A DNA stretch of 64,000 bases from JALYLC01 sp963743275 (GTDB taxonomy: Bacteria > Actinomycetota > Thermoleophilia > Gaiellales > JALYLC01): assembly GCA_963743275.1 (NCBI GenBank), contig CAVUPB010000010.1, forward strand, positions 91,821 to 155,820, read 5' to 3'. The position numbers and the translations under genes were made by a program. The stretch's first letter is position 1; each line of letters begins with the position of its first letter. The notes beneath the pieces were generated by a model, which was not told the origin of the DNA, made no database searches, and saw nothing but the letters and a program-made list of their open reading frames with translations. Shown one piece after another: positions 40,229 to 50,300 of this stretch.

Positions 40229-41899
40229 GTGGCCTGGGTCGCGAGTCGTTCGTGCAAGTCGCGTGCACGCGGAGTGCGGCGCTGGATGCCGCTCGGGGCG
40301 CTGGCCGCGCTCGTGGTGCTGGGGCCTGCGGTCCCGAATGCCGCGGCCTCTTGGGGCAAGGTGTCGAGCCCCCTGACCGACGGGCTCGCGACGCCCTCGC
40401 TCGCGCTCGCCGGCACGCAGGTGCTCGGCGCCTGGCCGCTCAACGCCGGCAACAACCAGCGCTCGGCCGAGGCGGCCGCGTTCACGCCGACGACCGACGG
40501 CTCGGCGCTCGCAGCGTCGGCCAAGCGCTACTCGCTCGTCTCCGGCTGGGCAGGCGTGGGGCCGGTCATCCTGCTCGGCTCGCTGTCGCCGGGCGGCTTC
40601 CAGGCGATGGTCACGGGCGGCGCGCCGACGCCCGGCCCCGTCGACGGCACGGATTTCGCCCAGCGCAACGCGGACGGCTCCTGGGGCCCGCTCGTCAACA
40701 CCGGGCTCTCGGAATGCGCCACGTGCGCGTCCGCGGTCTCGGCGATCGCCCTTCCGGACGGCCAGACGCCGATGTTCGTCAACAACTACGGAGGGAGCGC
40801 GGTCATCTTCCGCGGCGCGAGCGGGCTCGCGGGCACGCCGGGAACGAACCTCTCGGGCGCGTTCGGTGCGGCGGGTGGCCTCGAGGCGAGCTACCCGTCG
40901 TTCGGTCGCGACGGTGCGGGCCGCTACTGGCTCGCCTGGTTCAACAGCGTCAAGCCGATCGGGCTCGCCGTCGTGCAGATCGATCCGGCCACGGGCGCCG
41001 CGATCGGCACGCCGGCCGTGCAGCCCGCCGCCGCGTGGTTGCCGTTCGCCCTCGCCTGCGCAGCGGACTGCAGACTGGTCTACCACGGGCTCGAGCCCGA
41101 CGGTTCGAATCTCGGCCACCTGCGGACGTGGTGGCCCGGCGACCCGGCGCCGACGACCGTGAATGGAGCGGCCGGGCGGATCGGCAACGGCGTCGCGGCG
41201 AGCTACACCCGCGGCGGCAAGCTCTGGGTCGCGTGGTACGACGACGCCCTGCCGACCTACCACGCCGTCCTCGGCGACGTGCGCGGCGGGGGCGGGACCG
41301 TGCAGGATCTGGGCGTGCCGCCGCACAGCGGCTCCTACGTGCCGGGGATGCTGGGAGCGATCGCGACCCAGGACGGCTCCCTTGCGGTGGTGGCGAACTG
41401 GACGTCGGGCGGGACGCCGCAGTTCTGGGCCGACGTCGTGCCCGCGAACGTCGCGACTCCGGCGCCCGGGCCGCGCGTCACCGAGCTGCAGACGGGCCCG
41501 GGCGGCAAGGGCTTCCGCATCCAGGTCCAGTTCCAGGTGCCGAAATCGTGCTCGAAGCCGTGCACCGGGACGGCGGAGCTGCGCACCCGCAACGGCCGGC
41601 GCCTGTATGCCGTCACCCCGCTGCCGGGCGACGGCAAGGTCATCCTCGGCCGGCGCGGCGGCATCCCGCTCTCCAAGGGGGTTGGCCGGAAGGTGCGCTT
41701 CTACCTCACCGTGCGCAAGAGCGAGCTGCTGCGCGCGCCGTTCGTCACGCAGGGCGGCAGCCGCCTCGCGCAGACGCGCCTGCGCGTCGTCGTCCGTACG
41801 GCGTCCGGGAGCACCCTGTACGTGCGCGACGGGCAGATCAAGGTCTCGATCGCGCGTATCAAGTCCGGCGCGCTTCCGGGACTCAGGGGCATTCTCTAG
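40229..41899 (+). CDS. Secreted beta-rich protein of unknown function
   Basis: A 556-residue exported protein. The signal peptide (GALAALVVLGPAVPNAAA) follows a basic start. The body looks like a beta-propeller or sialidase-type repeat (ASYPSFGRDGAGRYWLAWF; SYTRGGKLWVAWYDD), and the last 120 residues form an Ig-like module rich in Lys/Arg. I do not recognise a named family. GTG at 40229 is preferred because GAGAGGGG lies seven bases upstream. It stands alone between the TPR and thiolase genes. Confidence 0.68.
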   Translation: MAWVASRSCKSRARGVRRWMPLGALAALVVLGPAVPNAAASWGKVSSPLTDGLATPSLALAGTQVLGAWPLNAGNNQRSAEAAAFTPTTDGSALAASAKRYSLVSGWAGVGPVILLGSLSPGGFQAMVTGGAPTPGPVDGTDFAQRNADGSWGPLVNTGLSECATCASAVSAIALPDGQTPMFVNNYGGSAVIFRGASGLAGTPGTNLSGAFGAAGGLEASYPSFGRDGAGRYWLAWFNSVKPIGLAVVQIDPATGAAIGTPAVQPAAAWLPFALACAADCRLVYHGLEPDGSNLGHLRTWWPGDPAPTTVNGAAGRIGNGVAASYTRGGKLWVAWYDDALPTYHAVLGDVRGGGGTVQDLGVPPHSGSYVPGMLGAIATQDGSLAVVANWTSGGTPQFWADVVPANVATPAPGPRVTELQTGPGGKGFRIQVQFQVPKSCSKPCTGTAELRTRNGRRLYAVTPLPGDGKVILGRRGGIPLSKGVGRKVRFYLTVRKSELLRAPFVTQGGSRLAQTRLRVVVRTASGSTLYVRDGQIKVSIARIKSGALPGLRGIL

Positions 41900-42024
41900 G
41901 GCGGAGGCGGCGCACACCCTGTGACCCCTGGCCGGCGCCCCGGTAGCGTTCCCGTGGCGCTCATCGGTGCGCGCTTCCGTCCGGGCTGCGTGACGAACGG
42001 GCCGGCGCCGTACGATTGCGGCGC

Positions 42025-43204
42025 ATGAGGCACGACGACCCCATCGCGCTCGTCGGCGGCGTGCGCACCGCGATCGGGCGCTTCGGCGGGGCCCTCAAGG
42101 ATGTCGAGGCCGCAGATCTCGGCGCCGCCTGCATTCGCGAGCTGATCGCCCGCGTCGGCATCGACGCCGGCGAGGTCGACGAGGTCGTCATGGGCCAGGT
42201 CGGCCAGGTCGGCCCCGATGCCTACAACGCGCGCCGGTGCGCACTCGGCGCGGGACTCCCGCCGTCCTCCACGGCGATGAACGTCAACCGCCTCTGCTCC
42301 TCGGGCCTCCAGGCGATCGTGAGCGGCGCGCAGTCGATCCTCTCGGGCCAGGCGCAGGTGGTGGTTGCCGGCGGCGACGAGTCGATGAGCCGGCAGCCGT
42401 TTCTCACCTACGGCGAGCGCGCCGGCTGGCGCCTGGGGTCGCGCGAGGCCGTCGACGGGACGCTCTCCCTGCTGACCGATCCGTTCGGCGGCTACCCGAT
42501 GGGCGTCACGGCCGAGAAGGTCGCGGAGCAGCACGCCGTCTCGCGCGAGCGGCAGGATGCGTTCGCCCTGCGCAGCCAGGAGCGCGCTGCCGCGGCGATC
42601 GCGCAGGGCCACTTCGACGGGCAGATCGTCGCGATCGACCTGCCCCGCGCGAGCGAGCCGTTCGCCCGCGACGAGCACCCGCGCGCGACCACGCTCGAGC
42701 AGCTGGCCGGCCTCGAGCCGGTCTTCCGGAAGGGCGGCTCGGTGACGGCCGGAAACTCGTCCGGCATCAACGACGGCGCGGCCGCGGTGATGCTCATGCG
42801 GCTCTCGCAGGCCGAGGAGCGCGGGCTGGCTCCACGGCTGCTGCTCCGCTCCTGGGCGGTCACCGGCATCGAGCCGGAGGTCATGGGCTACGCGCCGGCG
42901 ATGTCGATCCCCAAGGCGCTCGAGCGGGCGGGGATGACGATCGACGAGCATCGACGTGATCGAGCTGAACGAGGCCTTCGCGGCCCAGGCCGTGGCCGTG
43001 GCCGAGACGCTCCAGCTGCCGGCCGAGAAGCTGAACCCCGACGGCGGGGCGATCGCACTCGGCCACCCGGTCGGCGCGACCGGCGCGATCCTGACGGTCA
43101 AGCTGATGCACGCGCTCGAGCGAACGGCCGCGCGCTTCGGGCTCGTCTCGATGTGCATCGGCGGCGGCCAGGGCTTCGCCGCCGTGTTCGAGCGCCCCCG
43201 GTAG
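42025..43204 (+). CDS. Acetyl-CoA acetyltransferase (thiolase), frame-broken
   Basis: About 392 residues, the normal thiolase length. NRLCSSGLQAI holds the nucleophilic Cys (near residue 90), GHPVGATGA the catalytic His and SMCIGGGQG the second Cys. One frame change near 42954 is explained by an extra G in GACGAGCATCGAC. It condenses or cleaves acyl-CoA in fatty-acid or acetoacetyl-CoA metabolism. The ATG at 42025 begins the family start. Confidence 0.88.
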
Positions 43205-43212
43205 CGGCGAAG

Positions 43213-43236
43213 CCGGCGCGACGGCGCGCGCGCCGG
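43213..43236. terminator. GC-rich hairpin between convergent genes
   Basis: CCGGCGCG (43213-43220) and CGCGCCGG (43229-43236) form an 8-bp stem with an 8-base loop in the short gap between the convergent thiolase and GH99-like genes, a plausible shared terminator. Confidence 0.4.
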
Positions 43237-43237
43237 G

Positions 43238-44662
43238 TCAGCGGGGCAGCGCGTCGTGCAGGTCGGCGATCGGCTCGGAGGTCGTGCCGCCCGCGCTCCA
43301 ATCGCAGTACGTACCCGGCGGCGGCGTGACCCGGCAGCCGGAGGAGCTCTCGATCGCGGTGCCCTCGCCCCATTCGTTGTACGTCGTGATCAGCTGCCAC
43401 TTCGCGCCGGAGGCGTTCATCGCGGCGATGTCGGACCGCCAGCGGGCGCGGTCGCGGGCCAGGAACGGCGCGCTGCCGTAGGCGTTGCCCGACTTCCAGA
43501 AGCCCGGGGAGATGGCGTACGAACCGTCGCCGGGCGCGTGCGAGAAGTCCTGGACGGCGCTGGCCGGGCCGTACTGGTGCCAGCCGTCGATGCTCGCGTC
43601 GTCGGCGCAGGTCGCATAGCCGGGGAACACCTTGAGGTCGACGTAGACCCTCTCGGCGTACTGCTGCCGGAGGATGTCCTCGGCCAGCTTCCAGCGGGCG
43701 ACCGTCGCACAGCCGTGGGCGGTGTCGAGATCGTCCGCGTTGTAGACGAACACGAGCATCCGGGCGTGCGGCAACATCGCCAGCGCCGACCCGCCGCCGT
43801 ACGTCGTGCGCAGGTAGTGCAGGTCGGCGGCGATCGCGGCCGGAGCCGGGTCGGAGATGCCCTCGGGCTCGTAGTACGGCGCCCATCTGAAGCCGGTGCC
43901 GCGGGCGGCCTGGAAGAGCGCCGGCCAGTGACCGTCCGTCGTCGAGCTCCGCCCGAACCACGAGGCGATGCCGAGCCGCACGCCCGCGTACTGCATGTCG
44001 GCGATCTGCGCCTTCACCGTCGGGAGGTCGGTGCGGTACCGACCGCGGGTCGGCACGTAGTTGGTGAACGGGTTCTGCGCGTCGCGGCCCCAGGTCTGCG
44101 GGAACCACGGGTAGTAGAACGCCGCCCTGACGGTCCCCGCGAGCGCGACCGGAGCGGACGGCGGAGGCACGGCCGTCGCGCCGTTCAGGCTCGCGGGGCC
44201 GACATAGCGCTTGTAGGCCTTGATCCAGTTGGCCGCCTCCTGCCGCTGCGCCGAGGCGAGCGAGAGGCGTCCCGAGCAGACGAGCTCGCGCAGCCTGTGC
44301 TCGAGACGGTCCTTCGTGCGCGCCCCCCAGGGCTCGTAGATGTGCTCGGGCCACAGGTTCGCGATCGCGTTCGAGCCGCCGATCTCGAGCGACACCAGAC
44401 GGTCGACCTCGTAGGCGTGTGCCACCCGCTCGAGGGCGTAGCGCTCGTATGCCGTGTCCTTCGCGCTCGCCGGGATGCCGGGCACCCGAGCCGCGTAGCC
44501 GGCCTTGCAGATCGTCGCCTTCCCCACGGCGAGGTGCCCACCGGGCGTCAGGCGGTGGTCCGGGAGAGCCGGGCCGGGAACGTGCGGTGCGTTCCGTGCC
44601 GATGCCGAGCCGGCCACCAGGGCCAGGAGCACCGCGAATGCGAGGGCTACGCGTGCAGCCAT
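43238..44662 (-). CDS. Secreted two-domain protein: YEVDxLxSLExGGSN domain plus GH99-like glycosidase
   Basis: A 474-residue exported protein; signal peptide VALAFAVLLALVAGSASA. Residues 35-165 resemble a small secreted domain with DHRLTPG, a cysteine, YEVDRLVSLEIGGSN, NLWPE, KDRLEHRL and a final AYKRYVG. Its conserved His/Asp/Asn content recalls HNH-type folds. Residues 180-470 match GH99/GH71-type endo-mannosidase-like enzymes: AFYYPWFPQTWG at the start and the catalytic-type TYNEWGEGTAIE near the end. Each part alone is known; the fusion is unusual. Probable action is on extracellular glycans. Confidence 0.72.
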   Translation of the reverse strand: MAARVALAFAVLLALVAGSASARNAPHVPGPALPDHRLTPGGHLAVGKATICKAGYAARVPGIPASAKDTAYERYALERVAHAYEVDRLVSLEIGGSNAIANLWPEHIYEPWGARTKDRLEHRLRELVCSGRLSLASAQRQEAANWIKAYKRYVGPASLNGATAVPPPSAPVALAGTVRAAFYYPWFPQTWGRDAQNPFTNYVPTRGRYRTDLPTVKAQIADMQYAGVRLGIASWFGRSSTTDGHWPALFQAARGTGFRWAPYYEPEGISDPAPAAIAADLHYLRTTYGGGSALAMLPHARMLVFVYNADDLDTAHGCATVARWKLAEDILRQQYAERVYVDLKVFPGYATCADDASIDGWHQYGPASAVQDFSHAPGDGSYAISPGFWKSGNAYGSAPFLARDRARWRSDIAAMNASGAKWQLITTYNEWGEGTAIESSSGCRVTPPPGTYCDWSAGGTTSEPIADLHDALPR

Positions 44663-44753
44663 GGTCTGAGCCTAGGCCGAGGCTTACGCGCTCGCCGTGG
44701 CAGGCGTCGCCGACCGGCCTTATCCGCGGTCACCCGACGCTGCCTGCGGCGCG

Positions 44754-45521
44754 TCAGCGCGTCGCGCGCTCGACGGCGCGTCGCCCGCGCGGAGTGATCG
44801 CGAAGTGCTCGTCGACGAGTCCCTCGGCCAGCAGGCTGCGCACGTGCTCCCAGGGCGGCGTGCCCCCGCGGCGCATCCAGCGGCGGAGCGCTTGCGCGGT
44901 GCGGGCAGGCAGAGCGAAGGTCTCCTGCGCGTGCACGTCCGCGATCTGCGCCCAGCCGCCTGCATCGACGGTCAGGTGGAGGCGGTCGACCAGTCGCTCG
45001 CTCGGCTGTCCGTCGAGGTCGATCTCGACCTGCCCGTCCGCGCGTTCGCGGACATCCACGTCGACGCCCTGCGCGGTGCGCCCGCGGAAGATCAGGTGAC
45101 TGACCGGCGCTGTCGCAGTGGCTCCCTCGGGGATGGCGGCGTGGCCGTGCAGGGCCGCTCGCCAGGCATCCTGTTCCTCGCTCGTGCGGATCCATTCGCC
45201 GAGCAATCGCTCGAACGTCGCCGCGAGCGCGTCCATCTCCGTCTCGAGGTGGCGGCGCGGTCGCAGCGCGCCGGCCGCGAGGCGGCCGTGCTCGCCGTGG
45301 ATGTGCGTGAATGCGCGGACGAGGTGGGCCAGCGCGACGCGCTCGGCGCCTGGAGCGGCAGCGAGCTCCGGCGCCGGGCGAACGGGCGCGCCCTCAGCGG
45401 GAAGCAGCGCGTCGCGACCCCGCGGGTAGTCGCCCGTACGGCGGTTGCCGCCCGTGCGTCCCACATCCGTTCGACTGGGTGGCTGCTTGCTGCCCGGACT
45501 CGAGTGCGACGGTTTCGCCAT
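44754..45521 (-). CDS. Hypothetical protein divergent from the BTAD-SIR2 gene
   Basis: A 255-residue soluble protein with a disordered N-terminal 45 residues, a helical middle (LVRAFTHIHGEHGRLAAG; MDALAATFERLLGEWI) and a mixed C-terminal half ending in what may be a winged-helix-like region (WEHVRSLLAEGLVDEHFAITPRG). I do not recognise it. The 176-bp gap to the rightward BTAD-SIR2 gene must contain the promoters of both, so it could belong to the same system. ATG at 45521 without a clear ribosome binding site. Confidence 0.58.
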   Translation of the reverse strand: MAKPSHSSPGSKQPPSRTDVGRTGGNRRTGDYPRGRDALLPAEGAPVRPAPELAAAPGAERVALAHLVRAFTHIHGEHGRLAAGALRPRRHLETEMDALAATFERLLGEWIRTSEEQDAWRAALHGHAAIPEGATATAPVSHLIFRGRTAQGVDVDVRERADGQVEIDLDGQPSERLVDRLHLTVDAGGWAQIADVHAQETFALPARTAQALRRWMRRGGTPPWEHVRSLLAEGLVDEHFAITPRGRRAVERATR

Positions 45522-45697
45522 ACCGACAGCGTGCCTGGGTTGCGCCTCCGGGCCATCGGCGAATGACGCCGCTGCGCCTGCGGGTATCCCGCAAAGCGTG
45601 ATCCGCCCACGAGGCGGTCGTCGCCGGGAGGGCCCGTATGGGCGATGGCGTCCAGATCTCGAAATACGTGTGTAGCATCTGATACGAGGCGCCTGAA

Positions 45698-47350
45698 TTG
45701 CTGCAATTCCGGATTTTGGGACCCCTCGAGGTCTGCAACGACGCGGGCTTGATCGAGCTCGGAGGTCAGCGCCAGCGCGCGCTCCTCGCGCTCCTGCTGC
45801 TCAGGGCGAATGAGATCGTCGCCACGGACTCCCTCGTGGATGCGCTCTGGGGCGAGCGGCCACCGCGAACAGCCACAGCCTCGCTGCAGAATGGGATCTC
45901 GCAGCTCCGCAAGCTCCTCGGCGCGGACGTGGTGGAGACGAGCCCGCCCGGCTATCGCCTCCGCGTGGCCCACGAGCAGGTGGACGCCGTCGTCTTCGAG
46001 CGGCTGATGCGAGAAGCGCGGACGCTGCCGCCCGAAGAGCGCGCCAAGGCGCTTGCCGAGGCGCTCGCGCTCTGGCGGGGCGAGCCCTTGGCGGACATGC
46101 GATTCGAGCCCTTCGCGCAGGACGAGATCCGCAGGCTGGTCGATCGGCGGCTCGTCGCTCTGCAGGAGCGCATCGATACCGAGATTGCGTGCGGGCGTCA
46201 CGCCGATGTGGTGTCCGAAGCAGAGGGTCTCGTCGCGGCCAATCCCCTGCACGAAGGCCTCCGCGGGCTGCTCATGGTCGCGCTCTATCGCTCGGGTCGC
46301 CAGGCGGAGGCGCTGCAGACCTTCTACGCGTGCCGCACGGCACTCGACGACGGCCACGGGCAACAGCCCAGCGCCAAGCTCCAGGAGATCTACCTCGCGA
46401 TCTTGCGCCAGGACTCGGCGCTCGCCCCGGCGACGGCCGACGTCCGTGCTCCCAGCGACCACTACGGCGAGATCGCGCGCGCCGTCAACGCCTCGCGGCT
46501 CGTGTCCGTGCTCGGGCCCGACATCGGAGCCTCGACGACGGTTCCCGGGCCGGCGGCGGCGGCCGAGCACCTCGCCCGGCACTTCGAGTGCCCGGCGGAG
46601 GCGGCGCGGGGCCTCGCGCATGTCGCAGAATTCGTCGCCATCACCCACGGTGTTGGACCGTTGTACGACGAGTTGCACGCTCTCTACGGGGGCGATTTCG
46701 CACCGGGACCCGTGCACCGGTCGCTTGCGGCTCTTGCGCTGCTCCTGCGCGCCCGTGGCTTGCCCGGCCAGTTGCTGCTGACATCCGGCTACGACCGCAC
46801 GCTCGAGCGTGCGTTCGCCGACGCGGGCGAGGAGTTCGACGTCGTCTCGTACGTGGCGGTCGGCCGCGACCGCGGGAAGTTCCTGCACATCCCGCACGGC
46901 GGATCGGCGAGGGTGATCGACGAACCGAATCTCGAGGCGGGGCTCGCCGCGCCGGAGCGGACGATGATCCTCAGGCTCAACGGCGGCACGGACGAGCTGT
47001 CCGACCGCGTGCGCGACAGCTACGTGGTGAGCGAGGACGACTACATCGACTACCTCGCGCAGTCCGAGGCCTCGGCCTTGCTTCCCGTCGGCCTCGCGGC
47101 ACGGATCCGCCGCAGCCATCTCCTGTTCATGGGCTACGGGCTCGACGACTGGAGCCCGCGCGTATTCTTGCGCCGCCTCTGGGGCGCGGAGCGCATCGCC
47201 TATCGCTCGTGGGCGATCGACGCGACGGCGGGGCGCGCGACGACGGAGCACTGGCGGCAGCTCGGAGTCGAGGTCCTCGACGCCGCAGCCGATACGGTGC
47301 TCGACGAGCTGCGACGGCGGCTCGACGGCGGAGACGCGGCGGCGGCGTGA
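45698..47350 (+). CDS. SARP/BTAD regulator fused to a SIR2-like domain
   Basis: A 550-residue fusion. Residues 1-95 are an OmpR-type winged helix (FRILGPLEV; GGQRQRALLALLLLRANEIV; TASLQNGISQLRKLLG) as in AfsR/SARP activators. Residues 100-245 are the bacterial transcriptional activation (BTAD) helical domain. Residues 265-525 resemble a SIR2-like domain: VSVLGPDIGAS for the nucleotide loop, TSGYDRTLERAF at the usual T-x-N-YD position, HIPHGGS for the catalytic-type His, and LLFMGYGLDDW. The position normally held by Asn is Gly, so NAD hydrolysis is doubtful. TTG start after GAGGCG. Stop overlaps the nSTAND gene start (GTGA). Confidence 0.8.
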   Translation: MLQFRILGPLEVCNDAGLIELGGQRQRALLALLLLRANEIVATDSLVDALWGERPPRTATASLQNGISQLRKLLGADVVETSPPGYRLRVAHEQVDAVVFERLMREARTLPPEERAKALAEALALWRGEPLADMRFEPFAQDEIRRLVDRRLVALQERIDTEIACGRHADVVSEAEGLVAANPLHEGLRGLLMVALYRSGRQAEALQTFYACRTALDDGHGQQPSAKLQEIYLAILRQDSALAPATADVRAPSDHYGEIARAVNASRLVSVLGPDIGASTTVPGPAAAAEHLARHFECPAEAARGLAHVAEFVAITHGVGPLYDELHALYGGDFAPGPVHRSLAALALLLRARGLPGQLLLTSGYDRTLERAFADAGEEFDVVSYVAVGRDRGKFLHIPHGGSARVIDEPNLEAGLAAPERTMILRLNGGTDELSDRVRDSYVVSEDDYIDYLAQSEASALLPVGLAARIRRSHLLFMGYGLDDWSPRVFLRRLWGAERIAYRSWAIDATAGRATTEHWRQLGVEVLDAAADTVLDELRRRLDGGDAAAA

Positions 47351-50300
47351 GCGTCTCCGCCCCCGCGAGTGCGGCCCCGCTGGCACGCCCGAGCAGCCCG
47401 TACAAGGGACTCGCGCCGTTCGAGGATTCCGAGCTCGACGCGCTCCTCTTCTTCGGGCGAGAGCGCGAGCGCGAGGTCATCGCGGCGAACCTCGTCGCCG
47501 CCCGGCTGACCGTCCTCTACGGACCGAGCGGGGTCGGCAAGAGCTCCGTGCTGCGTGCGGGTGTCGCGCGCGACCTTCGCATGCTGCCGGAACGCCCTCT
47601 GGTGATCGTTTGCGATAGCTGGGCGGACGGCCCTGAAGCCGCCTTGGCGTCCGCCATCGCCGCCGCGGCGGGCATCGAGCCAGGCCCGCTTTCGGAGACA
47701 GTCGAGATCGCTGCGGTGCGGTTCGGCGAGATCTATCTCCTCCTCGATCAGGTCGAGGAGTACTTCGTCTACCACGCAGCCGATCCGGCGCTCGGAGATG
47801 CGCTCGCCGAGCTGGTGACACGACCGGAGCTGCCTGTCCACGTGCTGCTCGGCATTCGCGAGGACGCCCTCGCCCGCCTCGACGTATTCAAGCCGCGTCT
47901 TCCCGGGCTGCTCGCGAATCGCCTTCGTCTCGAGCACCTGTCACTCGACGCGGGACGGCGAGCGATCCTCGGACCGGCCGCGCGCTTCAGCGAACTGATC
48001 CCGGAGGAGGAGGAAATCGAGGTCGAGCCGCGGCTCATCGACGCGGTACTGGCCGGCGTTCGCACGGGCGTTCTCGTCCAGCCGCGGCGCGGACGCGGCG
48101 CGGCCAAGGCCGCCAGGCGCCAGGACCGGATCGAGACGCCCTACCTCCAGGTCGTCATGGAGCGGATCTGGGAGGTCGAGCGCGCGCAGCACTCGCGTGT
48201 TCTGCGGCTGAGCACGCTCGAGCAGCTCGGCGGTCCGACGCGGATCGTCGAGCAGCATCTGGAGCGGGCATTGACCGCGCTGACACCGCAGCAGAAGGCC
48301 CTCGCGGCGCGCATGTTCAATCACCTCGTGACGCCGTCCGGGATGAAGATCGCCCACGGCACGCGCGACCTCGCGCGCTATGCCGCGACCTCCGAGGACG
48401 AGCTGGCGCCCGTGCTGATCACCCTCGGCCAGGAGCGGATATTGCGGTCGGTGGGCGGCGACGGGCCCGACCTTGCGCACGAGATCTTCCACGACGTCCT
48501 CGCGGATGCGGTGCTCGCCTGGCGGGCCGCGTTCGAGGCCGAGGAGGCGCTGAAGCTCGAGCGCATTGCCACGAAACGGCGACACCGCCGCCTGCTCGCG
48601 TTCTTCGTGCTCTCGCTCGTCGCGCTTGCGGCGATGGCGGCTGTGACGCTGTATGCGGTCTCACAGCGCAGCGCCGCTCAGCGCAATGCGACGGCGGCGC
48701 AGAAGCACCTCGTCGAGGCACAGCACGCGAGGGCCGATGCTCGCCGCGAGGCCGCCAGCGCGCGCACGTCGGCGCGGGATTACCGGGCCGAAGCGAAGAA
48801 GGCACTCCGGGCCCAACGGACGGCGGAGAAGGAGCGCAAGAACGCTCAGACACACGCTCGGGAAGCTTTCGAGCAGAAGCGGATTGCCGATTCGAAGACA
48901 CGGATCGCCACACAGGCAAGCCTCCAGGCCCGTCGGGCAAGCGACGATGCGCTGAGACAGAAGCGGCGGGCGCAGGGTCTGACGGTGAAGGCCGAAGCGG
49001 CGACGAAGAAGGCGACGGCAAAGACGCAGGACGCGATCCGGGCGCGCAAGAGCGAGCAGCGTGCGAGGCGCCAGGCTCAGGCGCAGGCCGACGCCTACAA
49101 CGCGATCACGTTGCTGGACAGCCAGCCGTTCAGGAGCCTCGAGCTCGGCGTTCGCGCGGCGGGTCTCCAGCCGCGGCTCTCGCTCGTCGAGGACACGCTG
49201 CGACGGGCCTTGCTCGCCGAACGCGGGCTCCACGTCCTGCAGGCAGGCGCCGGGCTCCGTGACGCCGCCTTCAGCGCCGACGGCCGCCTCGTCCTTGCGA
49301 GAGGTGCGCGGGATGCGAAGGTGTTCGCGGCCGACACGGGACAGCTCGTCACCACGATCCGGACACGTGGAGCCTTACGCAGCGCGGTGCTCTCACCGGA
49401 CGGGTCGACCGTCCTCACTGCCGCCCGCGGTCAGCACGCCCAGCTCTGGGATGCCCACTCCGGCGCGCTCACGGGTGCCCTCGCCCACGGAGGGGCTGCC
49501 TCGAGCGCGCGCTTCTCGGCCGACGGACGTCTCGCAGTGACCGCGCGAGGGGCGAGCGCGAGGATCTGGGAGGTTGCGAGCCGCTCCGCCCTGCGCGTGC
49601 TGACAGCTCCGGCGACCATCCGCGCGGTCATGTTCAGCCCGGACGGCGGCCGGCTTCTCATGCTCGCGGGCACCTCTGCATACGTGGTCGACGTGGCGAG
49701 CGGCGCCTCCCTGTTCGCCTTCTCCCCGCCGAGCCCCGTGACGGCCGTGCACTTCTCGCTCGCGGGCGACATGATCGCGACCACGGGCGGTGACCCGATC
49801 GCCCGCATCTGGAATGCACAAGACGGGAGCCTCCGCTGCGCGACGCCGCCGAGCGACGGCACCCTGTTGTCGTCGGCGTTCAGCCACGATGGCCAATGGC
49901 TCGTGACGACGAGCGTCCAGGGCGATACCCGCGTCTGGCGCACCGCGACCTGTGAGCTCCAGACGCAGCTGGTCGGTCAGCTGTCGAAGGTCGTCGCCGC
50001 CGAGTTCTCTGCGAACGACAGGCTGATCGTCACCGCCGGCAGCGACCGCACAGCTCGCCTGTTCTCGTTCCCGGACGGCACGCAGCAGGCGTCGCTGCTC
50101 GGCCACGACGAGGCGCTGACCGCGGCCAGGTTCAGTCCGGACGGGACGCGTGTCCTGACGGCGAGCAGCGACGGCACGGCGCGCACCTGGAACGCCGAGA
50201 TCGACCGTCTGCTGCAACCGCTCGGCAGTCACGAGGGCCCGGCGAACGGGCTCGCGTTCTCGCCCGACGGGGCCACGCTGGCGAGCGTCGGGGCCGACGG

